Positions 1 through 7,238 of a stretch of DNA of 64,000 bases are shown one piece after another; the stretch's first letter is position 1, and each line of letters begins with the position of its first letter. Source of the stretch: Aalborgiella sp040079635 (lineage in GTDB: Bacteria > Pseudomonadota > Gammaproteobacteria > Burkholderiales > Burkholderiaceae_C); NCBI GenBank assembly GCA_040079635.1, contig JBEBJY010000007.1, forward strand, positions 1 to 64,000, given 5' to 3'. The translations under genes were made by a program, and so were the position numbers. Under the pieces are notes generated by a model. The model did no database searches. It saw nothing but the letters and a program-made list of their open reading frames with translations, and was not told the origin of the DNA.

Positions 1-696
1 GGTGTCGATCAAGATGTCGCCAATGTCAGAGTTGAAGTAATCGCGAATCGCGCGAATCACCAAGCTGGATTCTTGGTAAATCAAGAAAGCGCCTTTGCCA
101 CCTTTGGCAGCGCCATCAATGGCGGTCCAAAGTTTGAGCAAGTAGTTCAAGTCCCATTGCAATTCAGGCGCGCTGCGGCCAATACCAGCCGTACGGGCGA
201 TGATGCTCATGCCGTTGGGGTATTCCAGTTGCTCTAGCGCTTCTTTCAATTCAGCGCGGTCATCACCCTCAATGCGGCGGCTGACACCACCACCACGCGG
301 GTTGTTTGGCATCAAAACCACGTAACGGCCGGCGAGCGACACAAACGTGGTTAATGCTGCGCCTTTGTTGCCGCGCTCTTCTTTTTCAACTTGAACTAAG
401 AGTTGCTGGCCTTCTTTGATGGCATCTTGAATGCGAGCTTGGCTGGGGCTCACGCCCGCAGCAAAGTACATTTTTGAGATTTCTTTGAATGGCAAAAAGC
501 CATGGCGGTCTTCACCGTAGTCCACAAAACAGGCTTCCAGCGAGGGCTCAACGCGCGTCACGATGGCCTGGTAAATGTTGCCTTTGCGCTGCTCGCGCCC
601 TTCGATTTCAATTTCGTAGTCGAGGAGTTTTTGTCCATCGACAATGGCCAGACGACGTTCTTCAGTCTGTGTGGCGTTGATTAGCATCCGTTTCAT
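1..696 (-). CDS. rne: Ribonuclease E, N-terminal part (runs off the window)
   Basis: Translating the minus strand from the ATG at 696 gives MKRMLINATQ, the typical RNase E/G opening, followed by an S1-like RNA-binding region (GREQRKGNIY, then DYGEDRHGFLPF) and the start of the RNase H-like part. RNase E is the membrane-associated endonuclease that starts mRNA decay and processes rRNA and tRNA precursors. Only about 232 residues are present; the catalytic DNase I-like domain and the degradosome scaffold lie outside the window. The start is supported by a purine-rich GAAAGAAGA a few bases upstream. A leader of up to several hundred bases precedes it, as expected for a gene that autoregulates through its 5' UTR. 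The identity is very secure. Confidence 0.96.
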   Translation of the reverse strand, partial: MKRMLINATQTEERRLAIVDGQKLLDYEIEIEGREQRKGNIYQAIVTRVEPSLEACFVDYGEDRHGFLPFKEISKMYFAAGVSPSQARIQDAIKEGQQLLVQVEKEERGNKGAALTTFVSLAGRYVVLMPNNPRGGGVSRRIEGDDRAELKEALEQLEYPNGMSIIARTAGIGRSAPELQWDLNYLLKLWTAIDGAAKGGKGAFLIYQESSLVIRAIRDYFNSDIGDILIDT

Positions 697-801
697 CGGT
701 ATCTTCTTTCTATTTTCATCACATGCTCAATGCGAGCAAACGATGCCAAAACAGACGAATCAAGACGATGGGAATTGCCGGAGAGCTTGCACATCACCGT
801 C

Positions 802-834
802 TAACAATAAATTTAAATAATAAATTTATTGTTA
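802..834 (-). promoter_or_regulatory. AT-only inverted repeat in the rne leader
   Basis: Perfect 14-bp arms (802-815 and 821-834) enclose a 5-base AATAA loop. The stem is almost entirely A and U, so the RNA hairpin would be weak, but the stretch is a natural RNase E target (A/U-rich). It lies 106 bases upstream of the rne start. A role in rne autoregulation is inferred by analogy with enterobacterial rne leaders. Confidence 0.5.
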
Positions 835-883
835 TCTTCAGCGATGCGCCAGCGTAGGCGCTTGACACCAGCTTATCTGCAGG

Positions 884-919
884 GCGGTTCAGTTTTCTTT
901 TCTAATCAACTTGAACCGC
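884..919 (-). promoter_or_regulatory. GC-rich stem-loop upstream of rne
   Basis: Perfect 8-bp arms (GCGGTTCA at 884-891, TGAACCGC at 912-919) can be extended by three more pairs past one bulged base when read on the minus strand, leaving an A-rich loop. It lies upstream of the AT-only repeat on the rne side. It could be a second leader hairpin of rne, or an operator if rne transcription starts closer to the gene. Confidence 0.4.
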
Positions 920-1191
920 GGTGCTAAACTGATCTCAACAATAATATCTGTGAGCTCTTGACTCTTTCAAAAGCTCACAAACTTTGGGTATTCCGTATGT
1001 TTGTCTCAAAACGTCGGCTTCTACTAAGCTTAAGGCAGGCCACAGTGAGCGTTGGCTCATCATGTTTGCGTGCAAAAAGGCTAGCTGGCATCGACCTAAC
1101 CAGCGGTGCGTTTCAGTAAGATGTGGACTAAACTCCAGACAAATCAATTACTTATAGCGCGGCGCTAGTAAAACACATTATAGAGGTAGGA

Positions 1192-2322
1192 TTGAACAAA
1201 GCACCAGAAAAAACGACTTTGCCGTCTGAAATTGCCAATAACTTGGCAAAGTCTGAATTGACGCAAAGTTCGACATCATCGGTCAAGGCTGAATTTGTCA
1301 CAGTCGACGAAAACTCGGACGGCCAGCGTCTGGACAACTTCTTGATTCGCCAGCTCAAAGGCGTGCCCAAAACCCACGTCTACCGCATCATTCGCAGCGG
1401 CGAAGTGCGCGTCAACAAAGGCCGAGCGTCGGCCGATACCCGCATTGCAGAGGGCGATATCATCCGCTTGCCACCCGTTCGTGTGTCAGAGCGCATGGCT
1501 GAGAAAACCGAGGCTATGGCGAATGAGGCGGCGAAATATGTGTTCACTAACTTATCGGATAATGCCACGGATGGTCGCAAAATCAGCAAAACATCAGTCT
1601 TGAAAGATTTCCCGATTTTGCTGGAAGACGACCATGTGCTGGCCATCTCCAAACCCGCCGGTGTGGCCGTTCATGGCGGCTCAGGCATCAGTTTTGGGGT
1701 GATTGAGCAGCTGCGCATGGCTAGGCCGCAAGCCAAATTTTTGGAATTGGTGCATCGCTTAGACCGTGAAACCAGCGGTATTTTGCTGGTCGCCAAAAAG
1801 CGCAGTGCTTTGACTAACCTGCAAAACCAGTTCCGAGAGCGCGAAACCGGCAAAACCTACCTCGCTCTGGTGGTGGGCGCCTGGCCTGCTAATAAGAAGG
1901 TGTTGGACAAGCCCCTCCACAAATACCTGTTGCCGACTAAGGACGGTAGCGAAGGCGAACGCCGCGTCAAAGTCACCACCAAAGACGACCCAGAAGGCAT
2001 GAAATCCGTCACCTTGGTCAAAGTTAGGCAAGCTTTCGTCGGATTCACCTTGCTAGAAGTCACCATCAAAACCGGCCGCACCCACCAAATCCGCGTTCAT
2101 TTAGCCAGCGAAGGTCACCCGATTGCGGGTGACGACAAATATGGCGATTTTGAACTGAACAAAGCGTTGCAAAAGCCGTCAAAAACTCAAACTACCGCCT
2201 TAAAACGCATGTTTTTACACGCTTGGCGCTTGCAACTCACCCACCCATCGACCACAGAACGCGTTGAATTGCAGAATGAATTGCCGCCAGAACTGCAAGG
2301 CTTTGTTGATTCCTTGACCTAG
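1192..2322 (+). CDS. rluC: 23S rRNA pseudouridine synthase RluC
   Basis: RluC isomerises U955, U2504 and U2580 of 23S rRNA (E. coli numbering) to pseudouridine. The 376-residue product has an N-terminal S4 RNA-binding domain (about 45-110: GQRLDNFL, RSGEVRVNKG) and an RluA-type catalytic domain with HRLDRETSG, in which Asp191 is the expected catalytic residue; the later GRTHQIRVHL also fits the family. The start is TTG at 1192 just after AGAGGTAGG; there is no better in-frame ATG before the S4 domain. The N-terminal ~45 residues and a ~25-residue stretch between the two domains look poorly conserved. It is divergent from rne, an arrangement common in proteobacteria, and is followed within 20 bases by a HAD phosphatase. 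Confidence 0.93.
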   Translation: MNKAPEKTTLPSEIANNLAKSELTQSSTSSVKAEFVTVDENSDGQRLDNFLIRQLKGVPKTHVYRIIRSGEVRVNKGRASADTRIAEGDIIRLPPVRVSERMAEKTEAMANEAAKYVFTNLSDNATDGRKISKTSVLKDFPILLEDDHVLAISKPAGVAVHGGSGISFGVIEQLRMARPQAKFLELVHRLDRETSGILLVAKKRSALTNLQNQFRERETGKTYLALVVGAWPANKKVLDKPLHKYLLPTKDGSEGERRVKVTTKDDPEGMKSVTLVKVRQAFVGFTLLEVTIKTGRTHQIRVHLASEGHPIAGDDKYGDFELNKALQKPSKTQTTALKRMFLHAWRLQLTHPSTTERVELQNELPPELQGFVDSLT

Positions 2323-2339
2323 ATAACTTGAAATTCCCC

Positions 2340-3011
2340 ATGACAACCAGACAATCCGACCGCCAATTTGACTTAATAGCCTTCGATTGGGACGGCACCC
2401 TGTTCGACTCCACCGCCATCATCACCCGCAGCATCCAAGCGGCGGTGGTTGATGCGGGCGGCGCAAAACCCTCTGACCAGGACGCCTCCTACGTCATCGG
2501 CATGGGGCTGATGCAAGCCTTAGCCCATGCCGCGCCCGATGTGACGCAGGACAAATACCCCATGCTGGGCGAGCGCTACAAGTTCCACTACGCCCAAAGC
2601 ATGGACGACATTACTTTGTTCAACGGCGTTTTGGAGCTGTTGGCAGGTCTAAAACAACGCAACCATTTGCTAGCCGTCGCCACCGGCAAAAGCCGCCGTG
2701 GTTTAGACGACGCCCTGCAAGCCGTTGAATTAAAAGGACTTTTTCACGCCTCCCGCACAGCAGACCAAACGGCAGGCAAGCCCGACCCGCTGATGCTGCA
2801 CGAGCTGATGGAAGAGCTCAACGTCCCACCCGAGCGCACCTTGATGATCGGCGACACCACCCACGACCTCCTCATGGCGCAAAACGCCGGCTGCGCCTCT
2901 GTCGCCGTCAGCTATGGTGCCCATGAACCCGCCAGCTTCGTGGCCTTCAACCCGTTGCACATCGCGCATTCAGTGGCAGAGCTGGAAGCTTGGATGGCTA
3001 AATTTGCCTGA
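2340..3011 (+). CDS. HAD-superfamily hydrolase, phosphoglycolate phosphatase-like
   Basis: This 224-residue cytoplasmic phosphatase has the HAD signature DWDGT (nucleophile Asp16, acid/base Asp18), motif II near VATGKSRRG, a conserved Lys in AGKPDPL, and motif IV GDTTHDL. It belongs to subfamily IA with an alpha-helical cap, like Gph, but the substrate cannot be read from sequence. An upstream in-frame TTG at 2328 would add four residues; I prefer the ATG at 2340 because the HAD fold begins shortly after it. It lies 17 bases after rluC on the same strand and is probably co-transcribed; rluC-HAD pairs are common in betaproteobacteria. Confidence 0.85.
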   Translation: MTTRQSDRQFDLIAFDWDGTLFDSTAIITRSIQAAVVDAGGAKPSDQDASYVIGMGLMQALAHAAPDVTQDKYPMLGERYKFHYAQSMDDITLFNGVLELLAGLKQRNHLLAVATGKSRRGLDDALQAVELKGLFHASRTADQTAGKPDPLMLHELMEELNVPPERTLMIGDTTHDLLMAQNAGCASVAVSYGAHEPASFVAFNPLHIAHSVAELEAWMAKFA

Positions 3012-3015
3012 AAAC

Positions 3016-3100
3016 GATGTAAATGTTCTAAAATGGCATCAAATATAGCTCTAGCCGGCGTATTTATTGCCTAAACAGCTATATTATTTATAGTAATTTT
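3016..3100 (+). repeat. Dispersed ~60-bp repeat, copy 1 (orientation B)
   Basis: The core is 3041-3097 and carries GCCGGCGTATTTATTGCC followed by AGCTATA...TATAGT, a small terminal hairpin. Similarity to copy 2 extends about 25 bases to the left (shared TCTAAAAT-GCAT). It ends directly at the ATG of the next gene. Copies 1 and 2 are in the same orientation and flank a 1.4-kb accessory block. Confidence 0.85.
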
Positions 3101-3586
3101 ATGACTAACCTTTCCCCTCAAGCAGTTCTGGATGCAGTTTCGGACGTATCGAATCTATGGTTTGATATCGAGTTAGACCTTCTTCAGAGGACTTGGCAGT
3201 GCGGTCATGTTCGTGTAGTTGTACTTTTAGCAAGTCATCAAACGACATCTGATGCACAACTTTTAGCACGTGTCATTTCACGTACGGGCTCTGGCCGTTT
3301 ATTACCTGCCGAATGGTTTCCGAATGTATATTTTCAACATGTAAACTTAGAATCGCTGAAGTCGCTGATAACTTATGCCATTAATGACATTACCGAAAAC
3401 AGCTACCTAATTTCAAATAGTATGGAAAGTCTTTTAAAAAGTCTTCCTTGTGAAGACATTCAAAATATTTTTGAAATTGAGGCGCACAAAAATCCAGGCA
3501 GCCCTTTCAATTATGGGCCTACCTATCAAATGTTCTGGAAAAAAGGCGATTATTTTTATTATCTTGAACATCATTATGAATCTTAA
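3101..3586 (+). CDS. Hypothetical protein, 161 aa
   Basis: I do not recognise this protein. It has no signal peptide, membrane segment or catalytic motif that I can name; the sequence is mixed alpha/beta in character and ends in a tyrosine- and histidine-rich tail (KKGDYFYYLEHHYES). The DNA is more AT-rich than its neighbours, especially after 3400, which suggests transfer from elsewhere. The ATG at 3101 comes right after a repeat copy, so the repeat forms the leader. It lies between two direct repeat copies with a nucleotidyltransferase pair, so it may belong to the same mobile or accessory block. An overlapping frame at 3450-3656 is a shadow. Confidence 0.6.
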   Translation: MTNLSPQAVLDAVSDVSNLWFDIELDLLQRTWQCGHVRVVVLLASHQTTSDAQLLARVISRTGSGRLLPAEWFPNVYFQHVNLESLKSLITYAINDITENSYLISNSMESLLKSLPCEDIQNIFEIEAHKNPGSPFNYGPTYQMFWKKGDYFYYLEHHYES

Positions 3587-3764
3587 ACAGCTTGATGCAA
3601 AGTTGTTGCAATCAGTTGAATACTGCAAGTGGATCATAAAAATTGCTCATTGCTAACAGCAGTTGCGCGTTGAAACTACAGTTTTGTACCATCGTGACAG
3701 AGAAGTAATTCGTCTGAAACACTCTACAATTAAAATTCATTCTAATTAATTGAGCACAAATATA

Positions 3765-4001
3765 GTGAAACAAGTCGGGTCAAGACATTTTCCCACTATC
3801 AGCCTTCAAGCCAGCGGTCTGCTGCTGAAAGAGGGAGCGCTTTTTAACGAGGCATTAGCACACTTAGCGCCCAGCACATTTGTGCCTAAAGGTGTTTACC
3901 GCTATAGCTCGCACTCTGCGGCAAATCAGCATGCGCTTGACTGCTTGAGCTTAGGTATGGGTAAAAAAGCGGCTGAAATGGCAGCCAGATTAGCAGCCTA
4001 G
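3765..4001 (+). CDS. Small protein paired with nucleotidyltransferase, possible antitoxin
   Basis: The product has about 78 residues from the GTG at 3765 (a TTG at 3750 would add five). The C-terminal half reads PKGVYRYSSHSAAN, which resembles the short proteins with a PkGVyrf-type motif often encoded just upstream of MNT-type nucleotidyltransferases. The stop codon is one base before the ATG of the partner gene, so the two are almost certainly translated together. A role as antitoxin or regulator of the partner is inferred from position and size only. There is no recognisable DNA-binding domain. Confidence 0.6.
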   Translation: MKQVGSRHFPTISLQASGLLLKEGALFNEALAHLAPSTFVPKGVYRYSSHSAANQHALDCLSLGMGKKAAEMAARLAA

Positions 4002-4002
4002 C

Positions 4003-4485
4003 ATGCAAGAATTTAGCCGCCCAGCGACGCTTGATGACCTCAAGCTGCTTTTACGTTCACTGAATGAGCATGGCGTTGAGTATTTTTTGATAGGTGGTTA
4101 CGCGCTAGCCGCGCACGGTTACCAGAGAGCCACAATTGATATCGATGTCATGGTGGCAGCCAACGCGCAGGTGGGGCAGCGGTTAAAAGATGCTTTGATG
4201 GTCTTGCCCGACCAAGCGGCAAAAGACATTGAGCCGGAATGGTTTGAAGAAGGTGAAAACATACGCGTGGCAGACGCTTTTGTCGTTGACATCATGCTAA
4301 ACGCCAATGGGCAAACTTTCGAAGCCCTGCGCCAATATGCGCAAACGATTGATTTAGATGGTATACCTGTACAAACAATCAGCCTTGAGGGTTTACTTCT
4401 AACCAAGCAAACCATGCGCGACAAAGACACGCAAGACCGCCATATTATTGAGCGTGCATTGGCTGTGTACAAAAATCAGCAGTGA
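4003..4485 (+). CDS. MNT-type nucleotidyltransferase, possible toxin
   Basis: This 160-residue protein has the nucleotidyltransferase-fold signature GGYALAAHG (31-39) followed by RATIDIDV, in which Asp46 and Asp48 are the expected metal ligands. It fits the small stand-alone DUF6036/AbiEii-like transferases. Many relatives act in toxin-antitoxin systems by adding nucleotides or AMP to tRNA or to a partner protein, but others have unknown roles. It is preceded one base away by a 78-residue partner. The pair sits between two direct copies of the dispersed repeat, with the second copy starting at its stop codon. The toxin role is inference; the fold is well supported. Confidence 0.72.
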   Translation: MQEFSRPATLDDLKLLLRSLNEHGVEYFLIGGYALAAHGYQRATIDIDVMVAANAQVGQRLKDALMVLPDQAAKDIEPEWFEEGENIRVADAFVVDIMLNANGQTFEALRQYAQTIDLDGIPVQTISLEGLLLTKQTMRDKDTQDRHIIERALAVYKNQQ

Positions 4486-4570
4486 TGGTGTACATGCTCT
4501 AAAATAGCATTAAATATGCCTATATCCAGCGTATTTATTGCCTAAGCAGCTATTAAATTCATAGTAAATT
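4485..4570 (+). repeat. Dispersed ~60-bp repeat, copy 2 (orientation B)
   Basis: The core is 4512-4568, with AGCGTATTTATTGCCTAAGC and AGCTAT...ATAGTA. It is a direct repeat of copy 1 over about 85 bases, with several substitutions and small indels. It overlaps the stop of the nucleotidyltransferase gene and ends about ten bases before the Rieske gene. Confidence 0.85.
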
Positions 4571-4580
4571 TGCAATATAA

Positions 4581-4976
4581 ATGACCGAATCTACCATCCA
4601 TTTCGTCACCCCACCCGAGCAATTACCCCTCTGCAATTCAGCCGATTTGCAAGATGGCGGTTTGGCTGTGCCGTTTGATGTGGTTTATGCGGGGCAGACT
4701 TGCCGGGCGTTTGCGATTCGGTTTGAGGGGCAGGTGCAGGCTTACTTGAACCGCTGCAGCCATGTGGCGATGGAGTTGGATTTGCAGGAAAACAAGGTGT
4801 TTGACCGCGATGGGCAGTGGTTGGTTTGTTCGTCCCACGGGGCGGAATACAGTCCTGAAACGGGTGATTGTGTGGGTGGGCCGTGCAATGGTGGGTTGGT
4901 GAAAATTGGGCTTTCTGAGGAGAATGGCGTTGTTCACTGGCATACTGCGTATAACTTGAAGCCTTTGGACTTTTGA
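4581..4976 (+). CDS. Rieske [2Fe-2S] domain protein
   Basis: This 131-residue single-domain Rieske protein binds a [2Fe-2S] cluster through CSH (Cys59, His61) and CSSHG (Cys83, His86), the standard CxH...CxxH pattern. There is no signal peptide or membrane segment, so it is a soluble cytoplasmic electron carrier of the NirD/ferredoxin kind rather than a bc1 subunit. No oxygenase or reductase partner is adjacent; the next gene is a membrane peptidase, a neighbour pair that I believe is conserved in Burkholderiales. The redox partner is unknown. The start ATG at 4581 lies just after repeat copy 2. Confidence 0.9.
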   Translation: MTESTIHFVTPPEQLPLCNSADLQDGGLAVPFDVVYAGQTCRAFAIRFEGQVQAYLNRCSHVAMELDLQENKVFDRDGQWLVCSSHGAEYSPETGDCVGGPCNGGLVKIGLSEENGVVHWHTAYNLKPLDF

Positions 4977-5059
4977 CGAACGACGAAATAAGTTCGGAAT
5001 AAAGGCTTTTGCTTGTATTTTGACGAATTTGACCCATCTAATTTCCTTTAATCGCATTT

Positions 5060-6040
5060 ATGAACGATATCAACGAAACTCCGCAGCCCGAAAAAGCCAA
5101 CTCGCCCACACAACAAGTGAACTGGGAGCGCACGGCACTTGAAAAGCTGGCGACCAATTACATGGCGGAGCAGCGCACAGCGCGCCGCTGGCGTACTTTT
5201 GTGCGGCTGGCTTGGTTGGCGTTTTTCGTGCTGGTGGCTTTCAGTCTTTTGGATCGAGGCACGCAGTCTACCGACATGAATGCCGACCACACGGCTGTGA
5301 TCGAAATCAAAGGCGAAATCGCCTCGGGCGGCGAGACCAGCGCAGACCAAGTTATGACCTCGCTGCGCAGCGCGTTTGAAGACAAGGGCGCAAAAGCCGT
5401 GGTTCTGCTGATCAACTCCCCAGGTGGAAGCCCTGTGCAGGCGGGCATGATCAATGACGAAATTTATCGTCTCAAAGCACTGCATAAAAAGCCAGTGTAT
5501 GCCGTTGTGGAAGAAACATGCGCTTCAGCGGCGTATTACATCGCCGTCGCTGCAGACCAAATTTATGTCGACAAAGCCAGCATCGTGGGCAGTATTGGCG
5601 TGTTGATGGATGGTTTCGGCTTCACCGGTTTGATGGAGAAGCTGGGGGTTGAGCGCCGTTTGATGACGGCTGGCGAAAACAAAGGCTTCATGGATCCGTT
5701 TAGCCCGCAAACCGAGAAACACCGCGCTTTTACCCAAGGCATGTTGAACCAAATCCATCAGCAGTTCATCACCGTGGTCAAAAAAGGCCGTGGCGAGCGC
5801 TTGAAAGAAACGCCAGAGACGTTTACCGGTCTGTTTTGGAGCGGCCAGCAAGCGATTGAACTGGGCTTAGTCGACAAAATCGGCACCCTAGACTTCGTCG
5901 CTCGTGACGTCGTTAAAGCGCCAGATTTGGTCGACTACACCAAACGCGACAACGTTGCTGAGAAGTTGGCAAAGCGCTTTGGTGCTTCAATTGGCGAAGG
6001 CGCAGTTAAGGCATTGAAAGCGCTTCCCGCGTTGCAATAA
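5060..6040 (+). CDS. sppA: S49-family signal peptide peptidase (SppA-like)
   Basis: This is a membrane-anchored serine protease that degrades cleaved signal peptides and other membrane-inserted peptides. It has one transmembrane segment at about 48-65 and a periplasmic S49 domain. The Ser-Lys dyad is visible: Ser156 in CASAAYY and Lys208 in GENKGF, with the 52-residue spacing seen in short SppA enzymes. At 326 residues it is the short, single-domain type. It follows the Rieske gene by 83 bases, so the two may share a transcript. A repeat copy lies just downstream of its stop. I am confident of the family; SppA versus SohB is less certain. Confidence 0.88.
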   Translation: MNDINETPQPEKANSPTQQVNWERTALEKLATNYMAEQRTARRWRTFVRLAWLAFFVLVAFSLLDRGTQSTDMNADHTAVIEIKGEIASGGETSADQVMTSLRSAFEDKGAKAVVLLINSPGGSPVQAGMINDEIYRLKALHKKPVYAVVEETCASAAYYIAVAADQIYVDKASIVGSIGVLMDGFGFTGLMEKLGVERRLMTAGENKGFMDPFSPQTEKHRAFTQGMLNQIHQQFITVVKKGRGERLKETPETFTGLFWSGQQAIELGLVDKIGTLDFVARDVVKAPDLVDYTKRDNVAEKLAKRFGASIGEGAVKALKALPALQ

Positions 6041-6067
6041 CGCTGAAATCCATCAAATTTAGGTGAT

Positions 6068-6124
6068 AAATATGCCTCTAGTCGGCGTATTTACTGCCTA
6101 ATTAGCTATAAATATAATAGCAAA
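6068..6124 (+). repeat. Dispersed ~60-bp repeat, copy 3 (orientation B)
   Basis: It contains AGTCGGCGTATTTACTGCC and a GCTAT...ATAGC end hairpin. It lies between the convergent stop codons of the S49 peptidase gene and the NAD-binding gene. Confidence 0.85.
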
Positions 6125-6132
6125 ATTCAATT

Positions 6133-7173
6133 TTAAAGCAACTTTGGCTGCGTTGCTTCGGTCAATCCGGTTTTCACCGTTGGGTAGCACAGCTGCAATT
6201 TCAACTCCCGCTTCATCCGCCCGTTATCCATCTGCCGCGATTCGCTCATGAAGCTCAGCAGCATCAATGGCAGCTGGTCGTGTGCGGTGCTGCGAGGCAC
6301 GCGGGGTGGGTGGGGTAGGTTGTAGAGGTCGGCGGCGAAGTCGAAATAGTCACCCATTTTCATGCGGCTGTCGTCATTCACGTTGTAAACGCGTTGCGGT
6401 TTGCCGCGCCAAAGGGCAGCTAGACAGGCGCGGGCGAGGTCGTCGGCGTGGATGTGGTTGGTGTAAACGTCGTCTTTGGCTGCCAAAACTGGCGTGCCTT
6501 TGAGCAGGCGGTCTTTCGGCGTGCCACCTGCGCGATTGGGGGCGTAAATGCCGGGAATGCGCAAAATTGAGGTTCGGATGAAGCTTGAATTGATGCTACT
6601 TTTGCTCGTACTTTTACCCAAAAACCGCACGGTTTGTTCTGCGCTAACGCGGCGCACTGCGCGCGGGGTTCGAGCTGCGGTTGGCAGGGTTTCCATGGCT
6701 TTGCCACCCGCTAAATCGCCATACACGCCACTGGTCGAGCCGTAAATGAAAGCGCTGGGAGCGCTTCGTCGCCGCAAAGCGCGGGTCAAAGCCAGTGTGC
6801 GCGGGTCGCTCCAACCCTCAGACGGCGGTGGGGCTAAGTGCAGCACATGGGTGGCTAAACCCGCCAAGCGTTGAAAACTTGCCTTATCGTCCAAATTACC
6901 CAGCAAAGGCACGATGCCTTGGGCGCGAAAGGGCGCAATGCGCTCTGCAGACGACGTGAGTGCTAAAACTCGTAAAGGTTGGGCTTGGACAGATTTATTG
7001 GTGGTGATTTTGGTGTTGAGAATACTGGCGACGCGCTGTCCCACATCGCCGCAACCCACTATCAACAGCCTTGGTTTACGAAACCGCGCTGGCAGCGCTT
7101 GCAGGCCCGCACTCCAAAAGGTCATGGCTGGTCTTCTGGGCAATCGGTGAGAAGGGTTTGAAATTACGGGCAA
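6133..7173 (-). CDS. NAD(P)-dependent epimerase/dehydratase-like protein (YeeZ type)
   Basis: This 346-residue product has a Rossmann nucleotide-binding start, LLIVGCGDVG (residues 36-45), and an extended-SDR-like body with YGSTSGVYGD and HADDLARACLAAL. It resembles the YeeZ-type proteins (putative NAD(P)-binding sugar-nucleotide epimerase relatives) of betaproteobacteria, whose substrate is unknown. The catalytic YxxxK of classical SDRs is not obvious, so enzymatic activity is uncertain. The N-terminal ~30 residues before the Rossmann strand are basic and may not be translated (a later start is possible). It is convergent with the S49 peptidase gene and divergent from the reductase at 7239. 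Confidence 0.75.
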   Translation of the reverse strand: MPVISNPSHRLPRRPAMTFWSAGLQALPARFRKPRLLIVGCGDVGQRVASILNTKITTNKSVQAQPLRVLALTSSAERIAPFRAQGIVPLLGNLDDKASFQRLAGLATHVLHLAPPPSEGWSDPRTLALTRALRRRSAPSAFIYGSTSGVYGDLAGGKAMETLPTAARTPRAVRRVSAEQTVRFLGKSTSKSSINSSFIRTSILRIPGIYAPNRAGGTPKDRLLKGTPVLAAKDDVYTNHIHADDLARACLAALWRGKPQRVYNVNDDSRMKMGDYFDFAADLYNLPHPPRVPRSTAHDQLPLMLLSFMSESRQMDNGRMKRELKLQLCYPTVKTGLTEATQPKLL

Positions 7174-7238
7174 AATAGGCGCTCTTTAGAAAAAATAATC
7201 AAATTAACGTACGAATTCTTACCCCATAGGATACCTAA

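Larger units (their letters stand above)
697..1191. other. Divergent intergenic region between rne and rluC
   Basis: There are 495 bases without a convincing gene. The region holds the rne leader, with two clear inverted repeats (802-834 and 884-919), and on the other strand the rluC upstream region. Short reading frames of 60-70 codons overlap it, but they have no ribosome site and no recognisable product. Promoters for both genes should lie here; I cannot place them with confidence. Confidence 0.6.

Noticed and set aside
3016..4570. Insertion sequence or integron cassette around the nucleotidyltransferase block
   Set aside because: There is no transposase, integrase, attC-like structure or target duplication. 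The flanking sequences are ordinary copies of the dispersed repeat, so I report it as a repeat-bounded block only.
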